Shown piece after piece: positions 8,583 to 15,632 of a DNA stretch of 24,528 nucleotides (the first letter of the stretch is position 1; every line of letters starts with the position of its first letter). Made by a program: the position numbers and the translations under genes. The DNA is from CAZXSK01 sp964642855 (lineage in GTDB: Bacteria; Planctomycetota; Phycisphaerae; SM23-33). Below the pieces are notes generated by a model, which worked only from the letters and a program-made list of their open reading frames with translations, had not been told where the DNA came from and searched no databases. The DNA lies in NCBI GenBank assembly GCA_964642855.1, contig CAZXSK010000058.1, positions 1 through 24,528 on the forward strand, written 5' to 3'.

Positions 8583-9752
8583 ATGAGTATCGACCTGACC
8601 AATCTCAAGCAGCGCTTCCAGGAAATCTACGATCGCCCCGCTGAAGGCGGCGTCCGCGCCCCGGGCAGGGTGAACCTCATCGGTGAGCACACGGACTACA
8701 ACTCCGGGTATGTGCTTCCCATCGCCATCGAGCGGGAGACCGTCGCCCTCTACGCCCGCCGAAAGGACACCGTGGTGACCTTCCGGACCATGCAGGAGGG
8801 CGAACCCGCCCAGATCGACCTCTCCGACGAGGAGAAGATCGTCCCGGGCGAACCGGGCTGGGCGAACTACTGTCGCGGCGTGGCGAAGTTCCTGCTGGAA
8901 GCTCCCGTGCCTCTCCGTGGAGCGGACATTCTCTTCGAGAGCAACGTCCCTCTCGGCGGGGGACTGTCCTCGTCTGCCTCACTGGAAGTCGCTGCAGCGA
9001 TGGCGATGATGGCGTCATCCAAGACGCTGGGGTGGATCGAGGACATCGAGCTCGCCCAGGCCGCCCAGAAGGCAGAGCATGAATTCGCCGGCGCGCCGTG
9101 CGGGCTGATGGACCAGGCGATCTGCATTTTCGGCCAGGAGAACCGCGCCCTGCTGATGGACTGCCGCGACAACTCCATGGAGCAGATCCCGTTCGACGAC
9201 CCGGAGGTGGTCCTGCTGGTGGCCGACACACAGGTCAAACACGAGATCAACGACGGTGGGTACGCTGCCCGCCGCGAGCAGTGCTACAACGCCTGCGACG
9301 TCCTCGGCGTGCACTCACTGCGCGAGGCGGACATGGCGATGATCGACTCGGCCGATTCCGACAACCGCCTCGGCGGGGAGGAACTCAAGCGGGCGATCCA
9401 CGTCGTCGGCGAGATCGAGCGAACCCTCCAGGCCGCCGACGCACTGCGGAACCGCGACCACAAGAAGTTCGGCCAACTGATGATCGCCTCGCACGCCTCG
9501 CTGCGGGACAATTACGATGTATCCTGCAAGGAGTTGGACTTCATCGTCGACATCGCCTGCAACCAGGAGGGCGTATTCGGAGCCCGCATGACCGGGGGCG
9601 GATTCGGCGGCTGCGCGATCGCGCTGGTAAAGGCCGACCGTGCCCAGCAGCTGGGGGAGTATATCGCCCACAGCTACGGTGAGAAGTTCGGCCAGCGGTG
9701 TCCGGTCTTCGCCACGCGGGCTGCCCAGGGCGCCGGCCTGCTGGACTTCTGA
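8583..9752 (+). CDS. galK: Galactokinase
   Basis: GHMP-family kinase of 389 residues, the usual galactokinase length, that phosphorylates alpha-D-galactose at C1 with ATP (Leloir pathway). The N-terminal signature GRVNLIGEHTDYNSGYVLP sits at about residues 28-46 and includes the sugar-binding Glu-His-Thr-Asp. The phosphate-binding GHMP motif is PLGGGLSSSASLE at about 123-135. The C-terminal motif TGGGFGGCAIAL is at about 338-349. FAGAPCGLMDQ carries the region around the catalytic Asp. No galT or galE is adjacent. A permease gene starts 19 bases after the stop, which suggests a galK-permease operon. The ATG at 8583 is the first in frame and aligns with the normal N-terminus. The AGGA upstream is about 12 bases away, so the ribosome site is weak. 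Confidence 0.96.
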   Translation: MSIDLTNLKQRFQEIYDRPAEGGVRAPGRVNLIGEHTDYNSGYVLPIAIERETVALYARRKDTVVTFRTMQEGEPAQIDLSDEEKIVPGEPGWANYCRGVAKFLLEAPVPLRGADILFESNVPLGGGLSSSASLEVAAAMAMMASSKTLGWIEDIELAQAAQKAEHEFAGAPCGLMDQAICIFGQENRALLMDCRDNSMEQIPFDDPEVVLLVADTQVKHEINDGGYAARREQCYNACDVLGVHSLREADMAMIDSADSDNRLGGEELKRAIHVVGEIERTLQAADALRNRDHKKFGQLMIASHASLRDNYDVSCKELDFIVDIACNQEGVFGARMTGGGFGGCAIALVKADRAQQLGEYIAHSYGEKFGQRCPVFATRAAQGAGLLDF

Positions 9753-9771
9753 CCCCGCCCGGGCCGGTCCC

Positions 9772-10737
9772 ATGACGCCCCAGCAGATCAAGCTCGTATT
9801 CAGCGTGGCGTTGGTGCTTGCAGCCATGACTGCCGGGTGGACTGTCCGCCATCGGCGCCTGCTGCCCGAGTCGGCCGCCCGGAGCATCATGACCGTCGTG
9901 GCGGTCTTCGGCTATCCGTCGGTAGGGTTTCTGAGCATCTGGGCGACACAACTGCGGGCGACGGACGTCTGGCTGCCCGCGCTGGGCGCCACTCACATGA
10001 TCGCCATGACCGTCCTGGGCCTGCTGGTCGGCAGGCTGTTCGCCTCGGCCTCGCCGGAGCGCGGACTGTTCGGCCTGGCGTGCGGGGTGGGCAATCTCGG
10101 CTCGACGATGGGAGGATTCGTCGTCTACATCCTCTACGGCGAGCAGGGCCTCGGGCTGGCGGGAATTTTGACCCTCATGTTCGTACCCATGGTCGTGCTC
10201 TGGACGTACCCGATCGCGAGGCATTTCTCGCCCGATGTCTCCCGCCTGCCGCTGGCGAAACTCTACGCCACCAGCCTGATCAACTGGCGATCGATGGGCC
10301 TGCTGATCGTCGGCTCGGGCGTGGTGCTCTCGTCGACCGGCGTACCGCGCCCGGAATGGATCACGAGCCTCCACATCGTGGACCTTGCCGTGTTCTCGCT
10401 GATCGCCGCCGCGTACTTCGCGATCGGTCTGCGGCTGCATATGCGAGACTGGCGGCACCTCAAACGCCTGATCGCCGGGCTGAGCGTCATGCGCTTCGCG
10501 GGAGGGCTGGCCGTGGCGGCTGGGCTTGTGGGCATTACGCACCTCACCGCCTGGCCGATCGAGTGGCAGTCGTTGCGCGGCAAGGTGTTTCTCATCGAGG
10601 GGTTCGTGCCCACGGCGGTTTCGGTGGTTGCGGTCGCCAACATGTTCCACCTCCAGCCACGCAAGGCCTCGGCGCTGTTCGTGGCGAACACGGTGCTCTA
10701 TCTCCTGCTGGTTCTTCCGTGGATCGTGCTTCTGTAA
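9772..10737 (+). CDS. AEC (auxin efflux carrier)-type permease
   Basis: This 321-residue, highly hydrophobic protein has about 10 predicted membrane segments in two halves. The first half runs from residue 8 to about 150. A more polar middle holds RHFSPDVSRLPLAK. The second half ends at the C-terminus with VLYLLLVLPWIVLL. The AEC-like features are the N-terminal-half motif CGVGNLGSTMGGFVV (equivalent of the family's GNxGxxGxP stretch) and a C-terminal-half EGFVPTAVSVVAVANMF followed by ASALFVANTVL. The frame is open upstream inside galK, but the ATG at 9772 lies 19 bases after the galK stop and gives a proper N-terminal hydrophobic helix. AEC transporters are secondary carriers for varied anions or amino acids. 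A link to galactose is suggested only by position. Confidence 0.75.
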   Translation: MTPQQIKLVFSVALVLAAMTAGWTVRHRRLLPESAARSIMTVVAVFGYPSVGFLSIWATQLRATDVWLPALGATHMIAMTVLGLLVGRLFASASPERGLFGLACGVGNLGSTMGGFVVYILYGEQGLGLAGILTLMFVPMVVLWTYPIARHFSPDVSRLPLAKLYATSLINWRSMGLLIVGSGVVLSSTGVPRPEWITSLHIVDLAVFSLIAAAYFAIGLRLHMRDWRHLKRLIAGLSVMRFAGGLAVAAGLVGITHLTAWPIEWQSLRGKVFLIEGFVPTAVSVVAVANMFHLQPRKASALFVANTVLYLLLVLPWIVLL

Positions 10738-10802
10738 CCATCTTGAAGGCTGCGACTTGCAGGTATTATCAAATCAGCGGAAACCTCTGGCCCGGCTGGC
10801 TG

Positions 10803-10808
10803 TATAAT
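10803..10808 (+). promoter_or_regulatory. Consensus -10 box (TATAAT) upstream of hflX
   Basis: A perfect TATAAT stands 55 bases before the hflX ATG, preceded directly by TG. No good -35 hexamer is found 16-18 bases upstream. It lies in the 126-base space after the permease stop, so hflX probably has its own start of transcription. Confidence 0.5.
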
Positions 10809-10863
10809 AGATAGGTTACGCGATCCACGCTGTCTGAGCGGCTTTGGAGGAACTCAACGGTCT

Positions 10864-12192
10864 ATGGGAGAACCGATTCGCACGACGTTGGAGGTCCAGC
10901 AGGAACGAGCCCTGCTGGTGAGTGTCATCCTGCCTGAGAGCAAAGCAGACCCGTTCGACCCCCTCGGCGAACTCCGCGCGCTGGTTCGCACAGCCGGCGG
11001 GCAGATCGTAGATGAAATGGTCTGCAAGCGACAGAAGCCCCACCCGGGCCTGTACGTGGGCAAAGGCAAGGCCGAAGAAATCGCTGCACGCGCCGAGATG
11101 AACGAGGTCGATACGATCATCTTCGACAACGACCTGACGCCGGCGCAGATCCGCGACCTCGAGGAAATCGCCCGGCGTAAAATCCTCGACCGCAGCGAGC
11201 TGATCCTGGACATCTTCGCCGCCCACGCCCGTACGCACCAAAGCCGCCTGCAGGTGGAGCTGGCGCAGCTGGAGTATACCTATCCCCGCCTGCGCCACAT
11301 GTGGAGCCACCTCGAACGCATCGCCGGAGGTGCCGCCACCGCAGCAGCCGCGGTGGGGGGCATCGGAACGCGCGGGCCCGGCGAAAAGCAGATCGAAATC
11401 GACCGCCGGCTGGTGCAGAAGCGAAAAAGCCTCCTCAAGAGCAAGCTCAGCGAGATCGACCGCCGGAAGATGCGCGAGGTCAACTCGCGCGATCGCGCCT
11501 ACTGCGTATGCCTCGTGGGCTACACCAACGCGGGCAAGAGCACGCTGATGAACCTGCTGACCGGCGCGGGAACCTACGTAGCCGACAAGCTCTTCGCCAC
11601 GCTGGAGACCAAGACCCGACGCTGGCAGACCGACGGCGGCGGCGAAGTGCTGCTGTCCGACACGGTTGGCTTCGTCCGCGACCTGCCCCACCACCTGGTC
11701 GCCAGCTTCCGCGCCACCCTCGAAGAGGCAATCTACGCCGACCTGCTGATCCACGTAGCCGACGCGTCCCACGAGCGTGTCGACGACGAAATCGCTGCAG
11801 TCAACCAGGTGCTCGATGAACTCGAAATCGACCACGCCCAGAAGCTGCTGGTGCTCAACAAGGTCGACAAAATCATGGACCCGACCGTCCGGACCGTACT
11901 GGCTGCGAAGTACCCCGACGCGCTGTTCCTCTCGGCAAGGACGGGCGAAGGCGCCGACGAACTCACTCGCGAAGTCATCTATCGCTGCTCGGGCGGGCCC
12001 GTGAGCGTCTCCCTGGAAGCCCACTGCGGAAACGGCCGGCTGATGCAGTTCCTCGGACAGTACGCCAATATCGAATCCCAAACCTACGAAGGCGCCGTCG
12101 CGCGGATCGAGGGAACTCTCCCAGCCGACCGGATCGACGAACTCCGCGCCTTCGGCGACGACGTACGCATCATCGAACCGGCAGCGACGTAG
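10864..12192 (+). CDS. hflX: GTPase HflX
   Basis: Ribosome-associated GTPase of 442 residues that splits stalled or heat-damaged ribosomes in species studied. The N-terminal HflX domain (about 15-115) contains GKGKAEEI and DNDLTPAQIRDLE. A helical linker follows with QVELAQLEYTYPRLRHMW and the Gly-rich GGIGTRGPGEKQIEIDRR (about 160-180). The G domain has G1 GYTNAGKST (about 218-226), the switch I segment KLFATLETKTRR, G3 DTVGFVRDLPHHL and G4 NKVD (about 335-338). A C-terminal extension ends with VRIIEPAAT. Length and motif order are typical. GGAGG lies about 13 bases before the ATG, longer than ideal, but no other in-frame start fits. The gene stands alone between a permease operon and a UroD-like gene on the same strand. 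Confidence 0.96.
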   Translation: MGEPIRTTLEVQQERALLVSVILPESKADPFDPLGELRALVRTAGGQIVDEMVCKRQKPHPGLYVGKGKAEEIAARAEMNEVDTIIFDNDLTPAQIRDLEEIARRKILDRSELILDIFAAHARTHQSRLQVELAQLEYTYPRLRHMWSHLERIAGGAATAAAAVGGIGTRGPGEKQIEIDRRLVQKRKSLLKSKLSEIDRRKMREVNSRDRAYCVCLVGYTNAGKSTLMNLLTGAGTYVADKLFATLETKTRRWQTDGGGEVLLSDTVGFVRDLPHHLVASFRATLEEAIYADLLIHVADASHERVDDEIAAVNQVLDELEIDHAQKLLVLNKVDKIMDPTVRTVLAAKYPDALFLSARTGEGADELTREVIYRCSGGPVSVSLEAHCGNGRLMQFLGQYANIESQTYEGAVARIEGTLPADRIDELRAFGDDVRIIEPAAT

Positions 12193-12266
12193 GCCTCGGC
12201 CTTCAGCCCCGCCCGAAGCTGGACACCGCGACCTGCAGGCGGTAGTCTTCCTGTCATTCACCGTTT

Positions 12267-12289
12267 GCTGCGCCCGCCAGCCCCGCAGC
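12267..12289 (+). other. Small inverted repeat between hflX and the UroD-like gene
   Basis: GCTGCG at 12267-12272 and CGCAGC at 12284-12289 could form a 6-bp hairpin with an 11-base loop. It is 75 bases past the hflX stop and lacks a U tract. It is the only obvious structure in the 167 bases between the two genes. Confidence 0.2.
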
Positions 12290-12359
12290 GATGGCCCACG
12301 AACCGCGCCGCCCGGGAGTTGCTTCCCCCCGGCAGGAACTTTCCCGAAAGGAATCGCTC

Positions 12360-13418
12360 GTGTCGTACGATGATGGATGGGCTGCCCTGAACCTTGACGC
12401 ACCCGCGCGCGTGCCTCGCACCGAATACTCCGCCCAGCGGCACTGGGACCTGATCTCCCAGGTGACCGGGCTGAATGTCTCCGCCGAGAGCGACACCGAC
12501 ACCCGGTCAGCCGCCCAGAAGGCGTTCTTCCGCGCTTGGAACTACGACCTGCACTGGTCGGTCCGGGTCTCCAGCAAGGCCTTCGGCGATATCCGGACCT
12601 CCATGGGTCACGCCGCCTACGACGCCGGCGGCAGCGACTACAACAGCGACACCAGCCAGCTGTTCGCCCAGCCCGAAGACGCCCTGGCCTTCGATCCCGA
12701 AGCCGGCATCCCCAAGCCAAGCCACAGGGAGATGGTCACGATGTTCGAGGACCATTACCGAAGCCGATGCGCGATCGACCCCGACGCGGTCAACATGACC
12801 GGCGTGTACATCACCTGCGTCTCCGGCCTGATCGACCTGCTCGGGTGGGAGACGCTCCTGATGGCTGCGGGCATCGACCGCGAAGCGTTCGGCCGGCTGG
12901 TCAATCGCTATGCCGACTGGGTGGCAGACTACTTCCGCGCCCTGGCCGACGCCGACGTGCCCGTGGTGATGGTGCACGACGATATCGTCTGGACGGAAGG
13001 CCCGTTCCTGCCGCCCCCGTGGTACCGGACGTACGTGTTCCCGAACCTGAAACGCCTGATCGCCCCCCTGAAGGAGTCGGGCAAGAAGGTCCTGTTCACG
13101 TCGGACGGCAACTACACGATGTTCCTCGACGACGTGGTCGACTGCGGCGTCGACGGGCTGGTCATGGAACCGCTGACCGACCTGGCCGTTGCGGCGGAGA
13201 AATTCGGCCGGACCCACGCGCTGATCGGCAACGTGGATACCCGCGTGCTGCTCTCGGGCGACCGCGGAGCGATCCGAGCGGAGGTCCAGCGGTGTATGGC
13301 CATCGGGAAAGACTGCCCCGGGTTCTTCCTGGCCGTGGGAAATCACATCCCAGCGAACACGCCCGTCGACGCGGCGATGTACTACAACCAGGTGTACGAG
13401 GAGCTCTGCGGGCGGTAA
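12360..13418 (+). CDS. Uroporphyrinogen decarboxylase (UroD) superfamily protein
   Basis: The 352-residue product has the TIM-barrel layout of the UroD superfamily, which includes HemE and cobamide-dependent methyltransferases. Landmarks are VNMTGVYITCVSGLIDLLGWE, ADVPVVMVHDDIVWTEGPFL (strand with His-Asp-Asp), PPPWYRTYVFPNLKRLI, GKKVLFTSDGN, CGVDGLVMEPLTDL, HALIGNVDTRVLL and FFLAVGNHIPANTP at the end of the barrel. The HemE N-terminal motif MRQAGRYxPEY is absent, so this is not classical heme-pathway HemE. The substrate is unknown; methyl transfer or C1 metabolism is one option. The frame is open from 12291. GTG at 12360 is preferred because AAGGAA lies six bases before it and the product then begins like relatives. 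The stop is one base from the convergent HEPN-like gene. Confidence 0.8.
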   Translation: MSYDDGWAALNLDAPARVPRTEYSAQRHWDLISQVTGLNVSAESDTDTRSAAQKAFFRAWNYDLHWSVRVSSKAFGDIRTSMGHAAYDAGGSDYNSDTSQLFAQPEDALAFDPEAGIPKPSHREMVTMFEDHYRSRCAIDPDAVNMTGVYITCVSGLIDLLGWETLLMAAGIDREAFGRLVNRYADWVADYFRALADADVPVVMVHDDIVWTEGPFLPPPWYRTYVFPNLKRLIAPLKESGKKVLFTSDGNYTMFLDDVVDCGVDGLVMEPLTDLAVAAEKFGRTHALIGNVDTRVLLSGDRGAIRAEVQRCMAIGKDCPGFFLAVGNHIPANTPVDAAMYYNQVYEELCGR

Positions 13419-13419
13419 T

Positions 13420-13854
13420 TCAGTAGCTCCGGGATCCGCCCCGAGGACCTCCGGGCTTCGACAGCAACCTGCTGACCGACCGGTTCAGTTTCTCGAGTCG
13501 ATGATCCAGGACCTCGCTGCGAACCTGCTCAGGCGACAGGTAGTCGGTGAATTCCGCATACTCCCGACCATCGCCCACCATGTAGCGCGCGATCTCCGAT
13601 GCAGCCCGAAGTGGGCGGTAGTGCTTGTAGATCTCCCGGTAGCGCGGGTTCCGTTTCAGGACTCTCTGCCGACTCTTATGCGTGGCGGAGTGACCAACCC
13701 CGTCGTGGTCGAGTAGCGCCTCAACAAGGTGAACGGCCCGGTAGAATGCGATCGTGCAGACCCAATCAGGAAAGTCCTCGATCCGCGCAGCGACGTAGCG
13801 AAGGGCATCGAGATTGTGATCGGCAAGCTTGAGGTGGGCGCCTCGATCAGGCAT
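13420..13854 (-). CDS. HEPN-like small protein, second gene of a two-gene module
   Basis: The 144-residue protein is largely alpha-helical. FPDWVCTIAFYRAVHLVEALL (about 28-48) resembles the HEPN helix with 'aFY.a.h..eALL'. SATHKSRQRVLKRNPRYREIYKHYRPLRAAS follows and gives a basic centre. R73-E-I-Y-K-H78 fits the Rx4-6H signature of HEPN ribonucleases, as does R71-x6-H78. The residue after R73 is Glu rather than the usual Asn, Asp or His, and the motif lies mid-protein rather than near the end, so RNase activity is uncertain. It overlaps the preceding gene by eight bases. Its tail is basic and Gly/Pro/Ser-rich. The start ATG at 13854 is the only good one. Its context suggests a toxin-like or defence role. 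Alternatively it is a non-catalytic helical protein. Confidence 0.7.
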   Translation of the reverse strand: MPDRGAHLKLADHNLDALRYVAARIEDFPDWVCTIAFYRAVHLVEALLDHDGVGHSATHKSRQRVLKRNPRYREIYKHYRPLRAASEIARYMVGDGREYAEFTDYLSPEQVRSEVLDHRLEKLNRSVSRLLSKPGGPRGGSRSY

Positions 13855-14308
13855 CGTACTCCAGCGTGCTGCGGGAATCCAGAAAGGCAGTCAGCGTCTC
13901 TTCGGAGGCCTCCGGCAGCGCCAGCACCTCCAGGTCGACCAGATCAAGTGTTTCATCCTGGGCAATCTGCATGTCCAGTGCGGTCAGCTCGTCCTCCAGG
14001 GCCCGGGTGTGGGCTGGTGATTTCTGAACCACAACGAACAGAAGCCCGTCCTCACGCACGGTGAGGAAGCCACGGTCAATCCAGTCGGCGTGCTCTTTGA
14101 CCCACTTCCCGAGCAGCGGCAGAAGTCGACCGCTGAACTGCTCTTGAAACTCCCTCTGGCGATCCCAGGCCTTGCACGCGTGAGCTGCATCGGCGCAACT
14201 GGTGACGAAGCGGTCGGCCTCGGTGGTTACCACGACTACCCGGTCGTTGGAGTAGTCCAGGCGGATTGGGGCCGTTCGAGTTGAGTTGTCCACAGGCATA
14301 GTCACCAT
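13847..14308 (-). CDS. Uncharacterised partner of the HEPN-like protein
   Basis: This 153-residue protein belongs to no family I can name. The N-terminal part has strands DRVVVVTTEADRF followed by the helical EFQEQFSGRLLPLLGKWVKEH (about 52-72). The C-terminal part has RGFLTVREDGLLFVVVQKS, the acidic ALEDELTALDMQIAQDETLDLVDLEVLALP and a short tail. It lacks the GSxxxG nucleotidyltransferase motif of MNT antitoxins, so it is not the classical HEPN/MNT partner. It carries no DNA-binding helix-turn-helix that I can see. The stop overlaps the HEPN-like start by eight bases, so the two are coupled. The start is uncertain: ATG 14308 has AGGA only one base away, while in-frame GTG 14305 or ATG 14299 have AGGA at four or ten bases. 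It is transcribed from the promoter at 14406-14433. Confidence 0.75.
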   Translation of the reverse strand: MVTMPVDNSTRTAPIRLDYSNDRVVVVTTEADRFVTSCADAAHACKAWDRQREFQEQFSGRLLPLLGKWVKEHADWIDRGFLTVREDGLLFVVVQKSPAHTRALEDELTALDMQIAQDETLDLVDLEVLALPEASEETLTAFLDSRSTLEYDA

Positions 14309-14405
14309 GTCCTGATCAGCGCTCTTCCTGTTCTATCGGCACAAGGCACAACCCATTCCACTGACATCTTAGGACTGTCTGCCACGTCCACGCAGGACGG
14401 AAGAG

Positions 14406-14433
14406 ATTATATGCGCGGTGCCCGATGGGTCAA
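14406..14433 (-). promoter_or_regulatory. Sigma-70-type promoter for the HEPN-like gene pair
   Basis: On the minus strand TTGACC (14433-14428) is separated by 16 bases from TATAAT (14411-14406). The boxes match consensus at five of six and six of six positions. Transcription would begin near 14399, giving a leader of about 90 bases. The leader holds a direct repeat TTGTGCC TTGTGCC and, near the start codon, the palindrome CTGATCAG. Either could be an operator. Confidence 0.65.
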
Positions 14434-14453
14434 CGGCCAAACCGGTGCGAAGA

Positions 14454-15428
14454 TCAGAACCCGGGCTGGCCGGTCTGGCGGAACTGTTCCATGACCGCCA
14501 GGGACTGGCGGGCGTACCTCCGCGCCCCGGCAGGATCGTCCCGACGCGACGACATGCTGATGACGATGTACTTCTGGTGCTCGTAAAGCAGGTAGAACAT
14601 CCTCCGGACGGCCGGGTCGCCCTCGTGGGTGTTCACCACCCGGCCGTATCCTTCCCAGAACGTCGGCCCCGTCACGCCACAGTACTCAGCGATCGCCAGG
14701 TCCCACTCGACGTCCCCCCAGCAGGCGCGATCGAAGTCGATCACACCCGTGACATTGCCGTCCTCGTCGACCAGCAGATTGGTCACCCAAAGGTCACCGT
14801 GCATCAGCCGGGGTGTCTTGCAGTGATCGAAGAACACCAGGTGATCGGCCAGCAGCTCGGCAGCCATGTCCACCGTCGGCCGGCTGTACACGCCACAATC
14901 GTGGATATCCTCCAGCAGCTTGCGGTACATGACGGCAAACGCTGCCGTCCAGGATCGCTGGGGTTCCATCGGCCGGTGCTCGCCGAGATACCCAAAGCGC
15001 CCGCCGGGATCGGTAACCCCGTGGATCTGTGACACGTAGCTGCCCCACTGCCGCAGCGCTTCCTGTCGTGCGGGTTCGACCAGTTCGGCCTCGCTGAGTG
15101 GCTCACCGGGCAGGCGCGGCATGATCAGGTAGTCCCGGTCGATCAACGTCCGGCTGAAGTCGTGGGCTACGATGGGCGGAATGGGAACCGACGTCTCAGC
15201 CAGGACCCGCTCGTGCAGGGCGGGCTCCTGGCGCATCATCCGCTGCTCGTAGAACAGTTGGAGCACCCCGTCGGGCGGGGCTACGCGGAGCACGTAGTGC
15301 TTGCCGCGATCACCTTCGACGAGAAATGTCTGCGAGAACCTGCCCGCCCCGAACGGGCGGACCTCCCAGGGACCCTCCCCCAACTGGGCCACCACCAATT
15401 GCTCGGCGCGGTCGTTGGCGAGTCTCAT
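14454..15428 (-). CDS. Aminoglycoside phosphotransferase (APH)/choline kinase-like protein
   Basis: Small-molecule kinase of 324 residues with the eukaryotic-kinase-like APH fold. The N lobe runs from VRPFGAGRFSQTFLV to KHYVLRVAPP, with Lys/Arg ATP-contact strands. The hinge region is YLIMPRLPGEPLSEAEL. The catalytic loop is LMHGDLWVTNLLVDEDG (HGDxxxxN, base Asp). The metal-binding motif VIDFDRACWGDVEWDLA gives the DFD. The C-terminal helices contain FWEGYGRVV. The HGDLW and GDVEWDLA stretches also recall fructosamine kinases, so the substrate may be a sugar derivative rather than an antibiotic. Resistance should not be assumed. The frame extends upstream to 15485, but ATG 15428 (MRLANDRAEQL) is preferred because the earlier segment looks non-conserved. 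No strong ribosome site is seen. The gene is divergent from the methyltransferase. Confidence 0.8.
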   Translation of the reverse strand: MRLANDRAEQLVVAQLGEGPWEVRPFGAGRFSQTFLVEGDRGKHYVLRVAPPDGVLQLFYEQRMMRQEPALHERVLAETSVPIPPIVAHDFSRTLIDRDYLIMPRLPGEPLSEAELVEPARQEALRQWGSYVSQIHGVTDPGGRFGYLGEHRPMEPQRSWTAAFAVMYRKLLEDIHDCGVYSRPTVDMAAELLADHLVFFDHCKTPRLMHGDLWVTNLLVDEDGNVTGVIDFDRACWGDVEWDLAIAEYCGVTGPTFWEGYGRVVNTHEGDPAVRRMFYLLYEHQKYIVISMSSRRDDPAGARRYARQSLAVMEQFRQTGQPGF

Positions 15429-15485
15429 AACTTCGCAGCATACGGCAATCACCTTACTCTTCCAATGCAATCTTGCGAACAGCAT

Positions 15486-15544
15486 ATCCCCTTATTGCGA
15501 ATGTTCTTGTGGTTGTGCAGACGTTTCCTCAGCCGAAAGGGGAT
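15486..15544. repeat. Spaced inverted repeat in the APH/methyltransferase divergent region
   Basis: ATCCCCTT at 15486-15493 and AAGGGGAT at 15537-15544 are perfect 8-base inverted copies 43 bases apart. They lie in the 204-base space between two divergent genes. They may bind a dimeric regulator, but chance is possible. No confident -35/-10 pair was recognised in either direction. Confidence 0.25.
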
Positions 15545-15632
15545 TCGACCCTGCTCCGCTCCGAGCCCCTCGGGCGCACCTGCCATGCCGGACCATTGCG
15601 AACCAGCCAGCCTCCGATACGTACTGAGGCAA

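Noticed and set aside
10816..12720. A 634-codon minus-strand frame opposite hflX.
   Set aside because: It is the complement of hflX with all its GTPase motifs on plus. The translated product is low-complexity and matches nothing.
12360..13418. Heme-pathway uroporphyrinogen decarboxylase (hemE).
   Set aside because: The diagnostic N-terminal RQAGRYxPEY motif is missing, so only superfamily membership is supported.
13847..14308. MNT-type nucleotidyltransferase antitoxin as partner of the HEPN-like gene.
   Set aside because: The GSxxxGxxxxxSDxD signature of that family is absent from the protein.
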